From Oxalobacteraceae bacterium UBA6018 (lineage in GTDB: Bacteria; Pseudomonadota; Gammaproteobacteria; Burkholderiales; Burkholderiaceae_D), in assembly GCA_002428015.1 (NCBI GenBank), contig DIZW01000117.1:39087-64173 (forward strand): DNA of 25,087 nt, in the 5' to 3' direction. Positions 7,954-15,577 of the stretch are shown piece after piece (positions within the stretch are counted from its first letter, which is position 1; each line of letters starts with the position of its first letter). The position numbers and the translations under genes were made by a program. The notes beneath the pieces are model-generated. The model worked only from the letters and a program-made list of their open reading frames with translations. It ran no database searches and was not told the DNA's origin.

Positions 7954-8529
7954 TTAGACGTTCACGCCGAAGTTCTTGGCCAGTGGCCCCAAGCCGCCCT
8001 TGAAGCCCTGGCCGATGGCGCGGAATTTCCAGTCCGCGCCGCTGCGGTAGACTTCGCCGAAGATCATGGCCGCCTCGGTCGAGCTGTCCTCGGACAGGTC
8101 GTAGCGGGCGATCTCGGTATTGCCGCTGGCGTTGACGCAGCGCACGAACGCCTTCGGCACCTGGCCGAAGTTCTGGCGCCGCTGCTCGGCCTCGTGGATG
8201 GTCACGCACACGGCGATCTTGTCGATGTCGGCCGGCACCCGCGCCAGGTCGATGGTGACGCTCTCGTCGTCGCCCTCGCCGGCCCCGGTGCGGTTGTCGC
8301 CCGAGTGCACCACCGCGCCATCGCTCGACTTGAGGTTGTTGTAGAAGATGAAGTCGGCGTCGGATCGCACCTTGCCGGCGCTGGTGAGCATGAACACGGC
8401 GCCGTCCAGGTCGAACGGGGCGCCGTCGGTGGAACGCACGTCCCAGCCGAGGCCGACGATCATCTTGGTGAGGCCGGGTGCTTCTTTGCTCAGGTTGACG
8501 TTGCCGCCTTTTTGCAGACTGATTGCCAT
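7954..8529 (-). CDS. terD: TerD-family tellurium/stress resistance protein (second paralogue)
   Basis: 191 aa, exactly the usual TerD/TerE length. It starts MAISLQKGGNVNLSKEAPGL, a near-consensus TerD opening, and carries the Ca2+-binding acidic motif DNRTGAGEGDDE at about residues 78-89 followed by VTIDLARVPADIDKIAV. The ATG at 8529 is chosen over an upstream in-frame ATG (8604) because an AGGAG sits 7 bases before it and the family begins here. It is soluble, with no signal peptide. It lies downstream of the DUF475 gene and upstream of the AIM24-family gene on the same strand, consistent with a Ter membrane-linked stress complex. TerD versus TerE cannot be settled from sequence alone. Confidence 0.93.
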   Translation of the reverse strand: MAISLQKGGNVNLSKEAPGLTKMIVGLGWDVRSTDGAPFDLDGAVFMLTSAGKVRSDADFIFYNNLKSSDGAVVHSGDNRTGAGEGDDESVTIDLARVPADIDKIAVCVTIHEAEQRRQNFGQVPKAFVRCVNASGNTEIARYDLSEDSSTEAAMIFGEVYRSGADWKFRAIGQGFKGGLGPLAKNFGVNV

Positions 8530-8603
8530 GATGTGACTCCTATTGAACAGGTTGAAAAATCGCTTTGCGCTACACGTGAGACCATGAACACCGCAATTCA
8601 TCA

Positions 8604-8634
8604 CGCGGCCCGCGGATGTCCGGCGCGGGCCGCG
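8604..8634 (-). other. Intergenic hairpin in the ter cluster (copy 2)
   Basis: CGCGGCCCGCG (8604-8614), a 9-base loop, and CGCGGGCCGCG (8624-8634) form a perfect 11-bp stem between the DUF475 gene and terD. There is no T run on the minus strand. The inner arm GGCCCGCG is identical to the hairpin at 7903-7926. Confidence 0.6.
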
Positions 8635-8668
8635 CCTTGCTGCACTTGCTCCACTTGCTGCAATTGCT

Positions 8669-9712
8669 TCAGGCTACCGCCAGCCGCTGCGCCTTGCGGT
8701 GGCGCAGCGAGGACCACAGCGAGGCGCCGATGAAGGCCACGCCCACCAGGCCGGTGAAGATCTCCGGGATGTGGAACTTCATGCTCGCCAACATGATCAA
8801 GGCCAGGATGCCGATCGCGTAGTGGGCGCCGTGCTCCAGGTACACGAACTCGTCCAGCGTGCCTTGCTTGACCAAGTACACCGTCAGCGAGCGCACGAAC
8901 ATCGCACCGATCGCCAGGCCCAGCATGATGATCACGACGTCGGTGGTGATCGCGAAGGCGCCGATCACGCCGTCGAAGGAGAACGACGCGTCCAGCACTT
9001 CCAGGTACAGGAAAGCGCCGATACCGCCGCGCTTGACCATGTCGCCCACGTTGCTGCCGCCCTCCTCCTCCTTCTCGAGCAGGCTGCTCAGCGCGTCCAC
9101 GCCGACGTAGATCAGGATGCCCCACAGGCCGGACATGAGCACCACCATCTTCTGCGCCTCGGACACCAGGCCCAGGGAGGCCATCAAGGTGCCCAGCGCG
9201 ATCATCACCGAGATCGACGACACCTTGCCGAGCGAACCAAGCTTTTCCTCCACGTGGCCCAGCCAGTGCAGTTCCTTGTCCGAGTCGAGCAGGAAGTTGA
9301 GGAAAACCAGCAGCAGGAACATGCCGCCGAAGGCCGCCACTTCCGCGTGGTGGGCGCTCAGGTGGGCCGAGTAGGCCTGGGGATCGGACAGGGCCAGGTT
9401 CCACACTTCCATCAAGCCCAGGTTGGCCGCCCCGGCCACGATCACCAGCGGGAACAGCAGGCGCATGCCGAACACCGCGATCACGATACCGACGCCGAGG
9501 AACAGCTTTTGCCAGAACGCGTCCCAGGTCTTGAGCACGGAAGCGTTGACGACCGCGTTGTCGAACGACAGCGACACCTCCATCACGGCCAGGATCGCCG
9601 CGATGCCCAGGCCCGACAGCGCCCCAGCCAGGCCGGCGTGGGCGTAGCCCCACCATGCCGCCGCGGCCAGGCAAAGCGCCGCCACGATGAATGACATCTT
9701 GAAGTGCTTCAT
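8669..9712 (-). CDS. DUF475 (TerC-like) integral membrane protein
   Basis: 347-aa polytopic inner-membrane protein of the DUF475 family, related to TerC. It has about eight or nine hydrophobic segments. Two intramembrane acidic motifs characteristic of TerC-like metal transporters are present, EVSLSFDNAVVNASVL near residues 45-60 and EVLDASFSFDGVIGAF near 240-255; they form an internal pseudo-repeat. TerC-type proteins are linked to metal-ion export and act with TerD proteins. The ATG at 9712 follows GGGAG by 10 bases; Met6 is an alternative start. It is the first gene of the minus-strand ter cluster and is divergent from the NhaR-like regulator with a 108-base shared control region. Confidence 0.92.
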   Translation of the reverse strand: MKHFKMSFIVAALCLAAAAWWGYAHAGLAGALSGLGIAAILAVMEVSLSFDNAVVNASVLKTWDAFWQKLFLGVGIVIAVFGMRLLFPLVIVAGAANLGLMEVWNLALSDPQAYSAHLSAHHAEVAAFGGMFLLLVFLNFLLDSDKELHWLGHVEEKLGSLGKVSSISVMIALGTLMASLGLVSEAQKMVVLMSGLWGILIYVGVDALSSLLEKEEEGGSNVGDMVKRGGIGAFLYLEVLDASFSFDGVIGAFAITTDVVIIMLGLAIGAMFVRSLTVYLVKQGTLDEFVYLEHGAHYAIGILALIMLASMKFHIPEIFTGLVGVAFIGASLWSSLRHRKAQRLAVA

Positions 9713-9820
9713 GATTGATTCGCTCCCTGCGTAACTGTGATTAATGTTGAACAGTGTAGGGGCAGGAAGCCCATTTAAAAATAGGAGATAATCTGAGGAT
9801 TACTTCGGAAAAACAGAACC
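9713..9820. promoter_or_regulatory. Divergent control region between the DUF475 gene and the NhaR-like gene
   Basis: An AT-richer 108-base gap between two divergent starts, where both promoters and a LysR-type operator are expected. A TTTAAAAATAGGAGATAAT stretch (from about 9774) and TACACT on the minus strand near 9755 are candidate elements. None is strong enough to fix a promoter. Confidence 0.4.
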
Positions 9821-10729
9821 ATGAAAAACACCGGCATGAATTTCCGCCACCTCTACTACTTCTGGGTGGTGGCCAAGGAAGGCGGCATCACGCGCGCCTC
9901 GTCCCGGCTGGGGCTGGCGATCCAGACCATCAGCACCCAGCTCGCCCAGCTCGAGCAGTCGATCGGCAAGTCGCTGTTTTTGCAGCAGGGCCGGCGCCTG
10001 GTGCTGACCGAGGCCGGGCGCCTGGCCATGTCCTACGCCGACCAGATCTTCCTGCTCGGCGAACAGATGCAGGAAGCCCTGGGCGACACCGACACCGGCA
10101 AGACCCGGCTGACGGTCGGCATTTCCGACTCGCTGCCCAAGCTGACCGCCTTCCGCCTGCTCGAGGCGACCCTGCGCCTGCCCAAGCCGGTGCGGCTGGT
10201 GTGCTACGAGGACCAGTTCGACGCCCTCCTGGCCGACCTGGCGCTGCACAAGCTCGACGTGGTACTGACCGACCGCGCGGTGCGCTCCGGCACCACCTTG
10301 CGCGTGTTCAGCCACATGCTGTTCGAAAGCGAAACCATCGTCGTGGGCGCGCCGGCGCTGGCGGCCGTGTACGCCGACGGTTTTCCCGGCAATATGAACG
10401 GCGCGCCGTTCTTGCTACCAACGCGCAACAATGCACTGCGCGGACGGATCGACGAATGGTTCGAACTGCATGACGTGCGCCCGGACGTGATCGGAGAATT
10501 CGAGGACAATGCCCTGCTCAACACCTTCGGACGGCGCGGCGCCGGCCTGTACTTCGCGCCGGCGGCCCTGGCCAGCGACCTGGCCGACCAGTTCGGCGCG
10601 GTCGAGATCGGCCGCGTCCCCCAGGTGCGCGAACAGGTGTATGCCATCTCCAACGAGCGCAAGATCAAGCATCCGGCGGTCGAAGCGATACTTTCCTCAG
10701 TGCACCGAGGTGTGTTCAGTCCGTCATGA
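9821..10729 (+). CDS. nhaR: NhaR-like LysR-family transcriptional regulator
   Basis: 302-aa DNA-binding regulator. The N-terminus MNFRHLYYFWVVAKEGGITRASSRLGL, with ISTQLAQLEQSIGKSLF, is the winged helix-turn-helix of the NhaR branch of LysR proteins (about residues 6-65). The rest is a periplasmic-binding-like effector domain. E. coli NhaR activates the Na+/H+ antiporter gene nhaA in response to Na+; no nhaA is in this window. The position, divergent from the DUF475/ter cluster, suggests that cluster as its target instead (inference). The start at 9821 or at 9836 (Met6, which matches the family start better) cannot be decided because neither has a strong ribosome site. Confidence 0.85.
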   Translation: MKNTGMNFRHLYYFWVVAKEGGITRASSRLGLAIQTISTQLAQLEQSIGKSLFLQQGRRLVLTEAGRLAMSYADQIFLLGEQMQEALGDTDTGKTRLTVGISDSLPKLTAFRLLEATLRLPKPVRLVCYEDQFDALLADLALHKLDVVLTDRAVRSGTTLRVFSHMLFESETIVVGAPALAAVYADGFPGNMNGAPFLLPTRNNALRGRIDEWFELHDVRPDVIGEFEDNALLNTFGRRGAGLYFAPAALASDLADQFGAVEIGRVPQVREQVYAISNERKIKHPAVEAILSSVHRGVFSPS

Positions 10730-10778
10730 ACGGTACAATGCCACTTTCCGCCTCTTGGCCACGCGATAACAAACCTTT

Positions 10779-12122
10779 ATGCTCAACGTCCTGCTAGTCC
10801 TGCTCGCCGTCTTCCTGGTCGTGCTCAACGGCTTCTTCGTGGCGGCCGAGTTCGGCATAGTCACCCTGCGCAAGACCCGCATCCGGGCCATCGCCAAGAC
10901 CCAGGGCCTGCGCGGACGCATCCTCGGCAAGGTCCATGGCAAGCTCGACGCCTACCTGTCCGCCTGCCAGCTCGGCATCACCCTGGCCTCGCTCGGCCTG
11001 GGCTGGGTGGGCGAGCCCGCCTTCGCGGCCCTGCTCGAGCCGGCGCTGCACGCGGCCGGCATCGATTCCCCGCACGTGGTGCACGGCATCGCCTTCGTGG
11101 TGGCCTTCTGCCTGATTTCCTTCCTCCACATCGTCGTCGGCGAGCTGGCGCCCAAGTCGCTCGCCATCCGCAACCCCGAAGTGATCGGTCTGTGGAGCGC
11201 GCTGCCGCTGTACGGCTTCTACTGGACCATGTACCCGGCCATCTGGGTGCTCAACGGCAGCGCCAACCTGGTGCTGCGCCTGGTCGGGCTGTCCGGCACG
11301 GGCGGGCACGACGCCCACTACTCCACGGACGAGCTCAAGCTCATCCTGCGCACCAGCCAGCCGGGCGAAAAATTCACCCGCGACGAGCGCCACATCCTGG
11401 CCCAGTCGCTCGACTTCAGCCAGTTGTCCGTGTCCGACCTGATGCGGCCGATCAACGAGGTCATCGCCCTGTACGCCGACGAGACGCTCGAGCAAAACCT
11501 GCAGACGGTGGTACGCAACCGCTTCAGCCGCTACCCTTACTTCGACGCCAATGGCGAAGACGTGCTCGGCGTGATCCACCTGAAGGATTTATTTTTCGCG
11601 CAGCAAGCCGGGCGCAAGATCACCGACCTCACCCAGTTCCTGCGCCCGGTCGAGACGGTCTCGGCCCGCACGCCCGCGCAGGACATGTTCCGCCGCTTTC
11701 GCGACGGCGCCCCGCACTTCGCCCTGATTGGCGAAAAGGGCAAGCGGCCGGTGGGATTCATCACCCTCGACAACCTGCTTGGCGCCATGGTGGGCGAGAT
11801 CCGCGACGAATTCCGCCTCAACGAGAACGACTGGCTGCGCCAGCCTGACGGCACCCTGGTCGGCAAGGCCAGCCTGCCGATTTTCTCGCTCGAGCGTATT
11901 CTCGGCATCGACATCGACAACGAGACCTTGGGGCTGGACGAAGTCGAATCGGTGGGCGGGCTACTGATGGTCAAGCTGGGCGACATTCCCAAGCAAGGCC
12001 AGCGCGTCGAATTCCCGCGCTTCGACATCGTCGTCAAGAAAATGAACGGTCCGCGCATCGTGCTGGTGAAAGTAATCCCCCAGCCCGACCGCGAAGACGA
12101 CTCCCAGGACGAGCGCGACTAG
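10779..12122 (+). CDS. CNNM/CorC-type membrane protein (DUF21 and CBS domains, hemolysin family)
   Basis: 447 aa. Domain order: a DUF21/CNNM membrane domain (about residues 1-190) with GFFVAAEFGIVTLRKTR and HIVVGELAPKSLAIR; a linker with STDELKLIL; a CBS pair (about 205-335) including MRPINEVIALYADE, YPYFDANGEDVLGVIHLKDL and PVGFITLDNLLGAMVGEI; and a C-terminal CorC_HlyC domain (about 345-435). Related proteins are implicated in Mg2+ or cobalt efflux; the old hemolysin name is historical. The gene starts 49 bases after nhaR on the same strand. A TACAAT at 10734-10739 could be a -10 box of its own, without a good -35. A GGCCCG-CAA-CGGGCC hairpin (12122-12136) follows the stop but lacks a T run. 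Confidence 0.93.
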   Translation: MLNVLLVLLAVFLVVLNGFFVAAEFGIVTLRKTRIRAIAKTQGLRGRILGKVHGKLDAYLSACQLGITLASLGLGWVGEPAFAALLEPALHAAGIDSPHVVHGIAFVVAFCLISFLHIVVGELAPKSLAIRNPEVIGLWSALPLYGFYWTMYPAIWVLNGSANLVLRLVGLSGTGGHDAHYSTDELKLILRTSQPGEKFTRDERHILAQSLDFSQLSVSDLMRPINEVIALYADETLEQNLQTVVRNRFSRYPYFDANGEDVLGVIHLKDLFFAQQAGRKITDLTQFLRPVETVSARTPAQDMFRRFRDGAPHFALIGEKGKRPVGFITLDNLLGAMVGEIRDEFRLNENDWLRQPDGTLVGKASLPIFSLERILGIDIDNETLGLDEVESVGGLLMVKLGDIPKQGQRVEFPRFDIVVKKMNGPRIVLVKVIPQPDREDDSQDERD

Positions 12123-12202
12123 GCCCGCAACGGGCCGGCCCGGTAGAACGCCGGGATCGGAGCAAACGCCGTTAAGTTAATCGCTTTTTGGGTAAAGCGC
12201 CG
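12123..12202. other. Gene-free segment before the repeat array
   Basis: Holds the end of a GGCCCG hairpin and a CGCTTT-TTGGGT-AAAGCG stem-loop (12182-12199). Neither is followed by a T run. No reading frame is convincing. Confidence 0.4.
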
Positions 12203-12295
12203 GGGGTCGGAGGCGACATTCGGACACGGGCTCATGCGATTTTAAAGGCCAAAGGCACAGGGGTCGGAGGCGACATTCGGACACGGGCTCATGCG
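12203..12295 (+). repeat. Direct repeat pair F1/F2 of the 57-bp-period family, forward orientation
   Basis: A 36-nt sequence beginning GGGGTCGGAGGCGACATTCG and ending GGGCTCATGCG occurs identically at 12203-12238 and 12260-12295, exactly 57 bases apart. Its first 24 nt are the exact reverse complement of cores further right (12708-12731, 12885-12908, 12942-12965). Frames across it give only the repetitive peptide GVGGDIRTRAH, typical of spurious ORFs. Confidence 0.93.
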
Positions 12296-12501
12296 GCGAA
12301 TACATGCCACATCCATACCTCGGCTCGCCCCGATCCGATCCGATGCCAATGCTGTTCGTTTTGCGATACCCACTACCACCGACGCTGGCTGCGTATGTAG
12401 CCCATCGTCTTTAGCAGGCGGCCCCAGGCGAGTTTTCGGTGAAATCGATCGACAGTCGAAAACTCTTAAACCAGAAAACCGACGGCGATCCATGGCGGCC
12501 G
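12296..12501. other. Unique segment inside the repeat array, no gene recognised
   Basis: About 200 bases of noticeably lower GC than the flanking genes, with no repeat core. Frames run through it on both strands (up to 116 codons including repeat sequence), but none has a recognisable domain or a good ribosome site. It could be a remnant of decayed or inserted sequence. Confidence 0.4.
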
Positions 12502-12970
12502 CGATTGCCGAATTAAGGTCCAATCTAAAACCGGGATACGGCGCCGCCGCCGGAGCCGACATCTCGACACGGGCTCATCGAATCACCCATCCACCGGGCC
12601 GGGTAAATCGACATACTTACCCTTTCTCAGCCATCGAATAGATGAAGGCTATGTCAAAACGTCGCCTCCGCCCCCCTGCTTTCTCAGCCGTCGAATAGAT
12701 GAGGTTATGTCCGAATGTCGCCTCCGACCCCGATGCTTCGATTAACGAATTAGGTCCAATCTAAAACCGCGATACGGCGCCGCCGGAGCCGACATCTCGA
12801 TACGGGCTCATCAAATCACGAATTCACCGGAGCCGGATAAGTCGACATTCGAACCCTTTCTCAGCCGTCGAATAGATGCGGCTATGTCCGAATGTCGCCT
12901 CCGACCCCGCTGCTTTCTCAGCCGTCGAATAGATGAGGCTGTGTCCGAATGTCGCCTCCGACCCCGCTGC
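12502..12970 (-). repeat. Two tandem copies of an about 234-bp composite repeat
   Basis: Copy 1 has segment X1 (12502-12622) followed by 57-bp units a (12623-12679) and b (12680-12736). Copy 2 has X2 (12739-12856) followed by units c (12857-12913) and d (12914-12970). Each 57-bp unit opens TTTCTCAGCCRTCGAATAGA and contains the inverted form of the forward core. Unit a is the most diverged; c and d differ from each other by only two bases. Segment X carries a degenerate forward core (GCCGGAGCCGACATCTCGAY). Unit d ends on the base before the esterase stop codon (12971-12973). Confidence 0.93.
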
Positions 12971-14551
12971 TTATTTCGCGGCGGTTACCGCGGCCTCGAT
13001 CACGTCGAGCCGGGCTTTCCACGGATCGGCCTGGGGCACTGCCTTGCCGTCCGGCGAGAAATCCATGATGCGGTCGTGGGCGGCGTCGTACGCGGGCCAC
13101 ACTGGCAAGGTGCCGCCGTCGGCCGCCGCGCCGTTGGGGTTGCCGCGCTTGGCGAAGTTGACCCAGTAGGCGTGCATGAGCTTGGCCACGGCCTGGTCCT
13201 GGGCGGTGGCGGCGTCGCCGTAGCGGTCGCTGACACGGTCGCTGACGAACGGGATTTCCGTGGCGTGCGGGGCGCCGTACGGTGAGGTGGCGCGGCGCGG
13301 GGTGGCGGTGTAGGAGAAGCGGTATTCGTAGGTGGGCAGGCCTTGCCGCGCGAACGCGGCGGCGACGTAGCGGGCCGGTTCGACCATCATCGAGTCCATG
13401 CCCATCTCGGCGTTGAGCCGCTGCAGGTCCTTGCCGCCGTCCGGGTCGTAGGCCAGGCGCGCCTGGGCGGCGTGGGCGCCGAACAGGGCGAAGGCGGCGT
13501 CCTTGTCGTGCGCGCCGGCATTGCCGATGTCGCTGCTGTTGGCGCCGATCATGAGCGGGACCCGTGCTTGCCGCGCGGCCGCGTACACGACGCCGGGGTC
13601 TTCGCGCACCAGCACGCCGTCGATCATCGGGCCGCCGGCGGTCTCGTCGCGCTTGCCGAGGTTGAGTCCGTCGGTGATCTTGTCGGCCGGCAGCGCGCGC
13701 AGGGCGGCCAGCGCGGCGGCGTCGGTGCCGGTGATGCCCATGTGCTGGGCGAAGCGTTGGCCCAGGGTCTCGGAGGACGGGGCGTCGGGACGGTCGGTGC
13801 GCAGCGAGCGCGGCCCCATCAGCGCGCCGCGCCCGCCGCCGGACTGGACGATGGCGCGCGCGAACAGGCCGTGGGCCGCTGGCGAGGTGAGCAGGAAGTG
13901 CACGGAGGCGCCGCCGGCCGATTCGCCGAACACGGTCACTTGCTTGGGGTCGCCGCCGAACGCGGCAATGTTGGACTGGACCCATTTCAGGGCGGCGAGC
14001 TGGTCCATGTAGGCGTAGTTGCCGAGCATACCGTGGTCGGCGTCCTGGCGCGTCAGCTCGGGAAAGCCGAAGAAGCCGAAGCGGCCGAGCCGGTAGTTGA
14101 AGCTGACGTAGACCACGCCATCCTTGGCGAACTCCTGGCCGGAGTAGATGTTGGGCGAGCTGCCGCCGTTGACAAAGCCGCCGCCGTAGATCCAGACCAT
14201 CACCGGCAGCTTGGCGGCGCCGCGCTTGGCGGGACGCCAGACGTTGACGGTGAGGCAGTCCTCGGACGGGGTGGTGGTGAGCGGGGCGTCGTCGCCGGGG
14301 AAGGGTTCCTGCATGCAGTCGGCGCCGAAGGCGACCGCCTGGCGGATGCCGCGCCAGGCCGGCGCCGGCTGCGGCGCGCGCCAGCGCAGCTCGCCCACCG
14401 GCGGGGCGGCGAAGGGGATGCCCTTGAACGATTCGACGCCGTCGCTGTTGGCGCCTTGCAGCTTGCCGCCGTGGGTGTGCACGATCGGGCCGGCGGCCAT
14501 GGCGGGGACGGTCAACAGCGTGCCGAGCAATGCGGAAAGGATTTGTCTCAT
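12971..14551 (-). CDS. Secreted type-B carboxylesterase
   Basis: Alpha/beta-hydrolase of the carboxylesterase type-B family, 526 aa from the ATG at 14551. That start opens MRQILSALLGTLLTVPAMAA, a clear signal peptide; the upstream in-frame ATG at 14644 would bury it. Motifs: EDCLTVNVWRP, the oxyanion-hole YGGGF (about 122-126), NYRLGRFGFFG, the nucleophile elbow GESAGG with Ser211, and the catalytic His in GAPHATEIPF (about His429). The acid residue is probably Asp341 in GANSSDIG, where many relatives have Glu. It should hydrolyse ester substrates in the periplasm or outside; the substrate is unknown. It lies downstream of a LysR gene on the same strand (99-base gap). The stop codon directly abuts the repeat array. 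Confidence 0.93.
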   Translation of the reverse strand: MRQILSALLGTLLTVPAMAAGPIVHTHGGKLQGANSDGVESFKGIPFAAPPVGELRWRAPQPAPAWRGIRQAVAFGADCMQEPFPGDDAPLTTTPSEDCLTVNVWRPAKRGAAKLPVMVWIYGGGFVNGGSSPNIYSGQEFAKDGVVYVSFNYRLGRFGFFGFPELTRQDADHGMLGNYAYMDQLAALKWVQSNIAAFGGDPKQVTVFGESAGGASVHFLLTSPAAHGLFARAIVQSGGGRGALMGPRSLRTDRPDAPSSETLGQRFAQHMGITGTDAAALAALRALPADKITDGLNLGKRDETAGGPMIDGVLVREDPGVVYAAARQARVPLMIGANSSDIGNAGAHDKDAAFALFGAHAAQARLAYDPDGGKDLQRLNAEMGMDSMMVEPARYVAAAFARQGLPTYEYRFSYTATPRRATSPYGAPHATEIPFVSDRVSDRYGDAATAQDQAVAKLMHAYWVNFAKRGNPNGAAADGGTLPVWPAYDAAHDRIMDFSPDGKAVPQADPWKARLDVIEAAVTAAK

Positions 14552-14650
14552 GAGGGTCTGGCCATTTCTATTTGGTTTTTGGAATGGAAGTCGCCTGGCG
14601 ATTGTAGCAACCTCATCCGCGAAGGCCAACCGCTGTTTCTTCATCTTCGC

Positions 14651-15562
14651 TTACAGGCAGAGGTCGGGGTCGGCCGCGGCCAGCGCCGCGACCCAGGCCA
14701 CGAAGGCGGCCAGCTTGGGCGCGGCGATCCTGGCCTTGGGGTAGACCAGCGACACCGGCATGGCGGTGGGCGGCGTGGCTGGCAGCAGCTCGACCAGCCG
14801 GCCCTGCGCCAGATGCTCGCGCACCTGGTAGCGCGCGGCCTGGGCCAGCCCCAGGCCTTGCAGGGCGCAGGCGGTGTTGGCGTCGGCGGCGCTGACGGCC
14901 ACCGGGCCGGAGATGTCGAGCGTGTGGATGCGCTCGCCATCCTGCAGGTCCCAGGCGAAGGGGCGCCCGGTGCGTCCGGAAAAATGCACGACGCCTTCGT
15001 GCTGGCTGAGCTCGGCTATGGTGCGCGGGGTGCCGTGGCGCGCCAGGTAGGCCGGCGCGGCGCAGGTGACGAAGCGCATGGTGCCGATGCGCTTGGCCAC
15101 CAGCGAGGAGTCGGGCAGGCGCCCTACCCGCAGCGCGCAGTCGACACCTTCCTGGGTCAGGTCGACCAGGCGGTCGGTCATGCCGAGCGCGAGGGTGACG
15201 TCGGGATAGGCGGCGCGGAACTCGGCCAGGCGCGTGACCACCAGGTGGAGCCCCAGCGTGCTGGGCAGGTCCACGCGCAGCTTGCCCCTGGGGTGGCGTG
15301 CCTCGGGCGCGCGCAGGGACAGTTCGGCGGCGTCGATGGCGCCCAGGATCTCCAGGCACTGCTGGTAGTACTGCAGGCCGTCCGGGGTGAGCGCCAGGCG
15401 GCGCGTGGTGCGCTGCAGGAGCACGGTGCCGAGGAAGGCTTCCAGCCGCTGCATGGTGGCGGTGAGCGCGGCGCGCGGCAGGTTCAGCGTTTCGGCCGCC
15501 TTGGTGAAGCTGTTCGCTTCGACGATCCTCACGAAGCATTGCATCGCCTTGACCTTGTCCAT
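14651..15562 (-). CDS. LysR-family transcriptional regulator
   Basis: 303 aa. The N-terminal winged helix-turn-helix MDKVKAMQCFVRIVEANSFT, with LNLPRAALTATMQRLEAFLG (about residues 1-60), is followed by a substrate-binding-like domain with LRVDLPSTLGLHLVVTRLAEF and DCALRVGRLPDSSLVAKRIG, typical of the large CrgA/AaeR-like LysR group. The ATG at 15562 has a GGGAGCGGGG site just upstream. It is divergent from the MFS exporter over 116 bases and upstream of the esterase on the same strand, so either could be its target. The effector cannot be predicted. Confidence 0.93.
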   Translation of the reverse strand: MDKVKAMQCFVRIVEANSFTKAAETLNLPRAALTATMQRLEAFLGTVLLQRTTRRLALTPDGLQYYQQCLEILGAIDAAELSLRAPEARHPRGKLRVDLPSTLGLHLVVTRLAEFRAAYPDVTLALGMTDRLVDLTQEGVDCALRVGRLPDSSLVAKRIGTMRFVTCAAPAYLARHGTPRTIAELSQHEGVVHFSGRTGRPFAWDLQDGERIHTLDISGPVAVSAADANTACALQGLGLAQAARYQVREHLAQGRLVELLPATPPTAMPVSLVYPKARIAAPKLAAFVAWVAALAAADPDLCL

Positions 15563-15577
15563 CCCCGCTCCCGATTG

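Noticed and set aside
8639..8671. Short CTTGCTSCACTTGCT-like repeats after the DUF475 stop
   Set aside because: Only two or three imperfect copies in low-complexity sequence; not distinguishable from chance.
12188..12641. Plus-strand ORFs encoding repeated GVGGDIRTRAH peptides and a 116-codon frame
   Set aside because: They are translations of the DNA repeats and of the unique island, without ribosome sites or known domains.
12203..12970. CRISPR array
   Set aside because: About 32-nt conserved cores with 25-nt gaps look CRISPR-like, but the gaps within inverted units are the same sequence, orientation changes, and there are no cas genes.
12884..13285. ORF encoding repeated SECRLRPRC peptide
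   Set aside because: It is the inverted repeat read in one frame, running into the antisense of the esterase.
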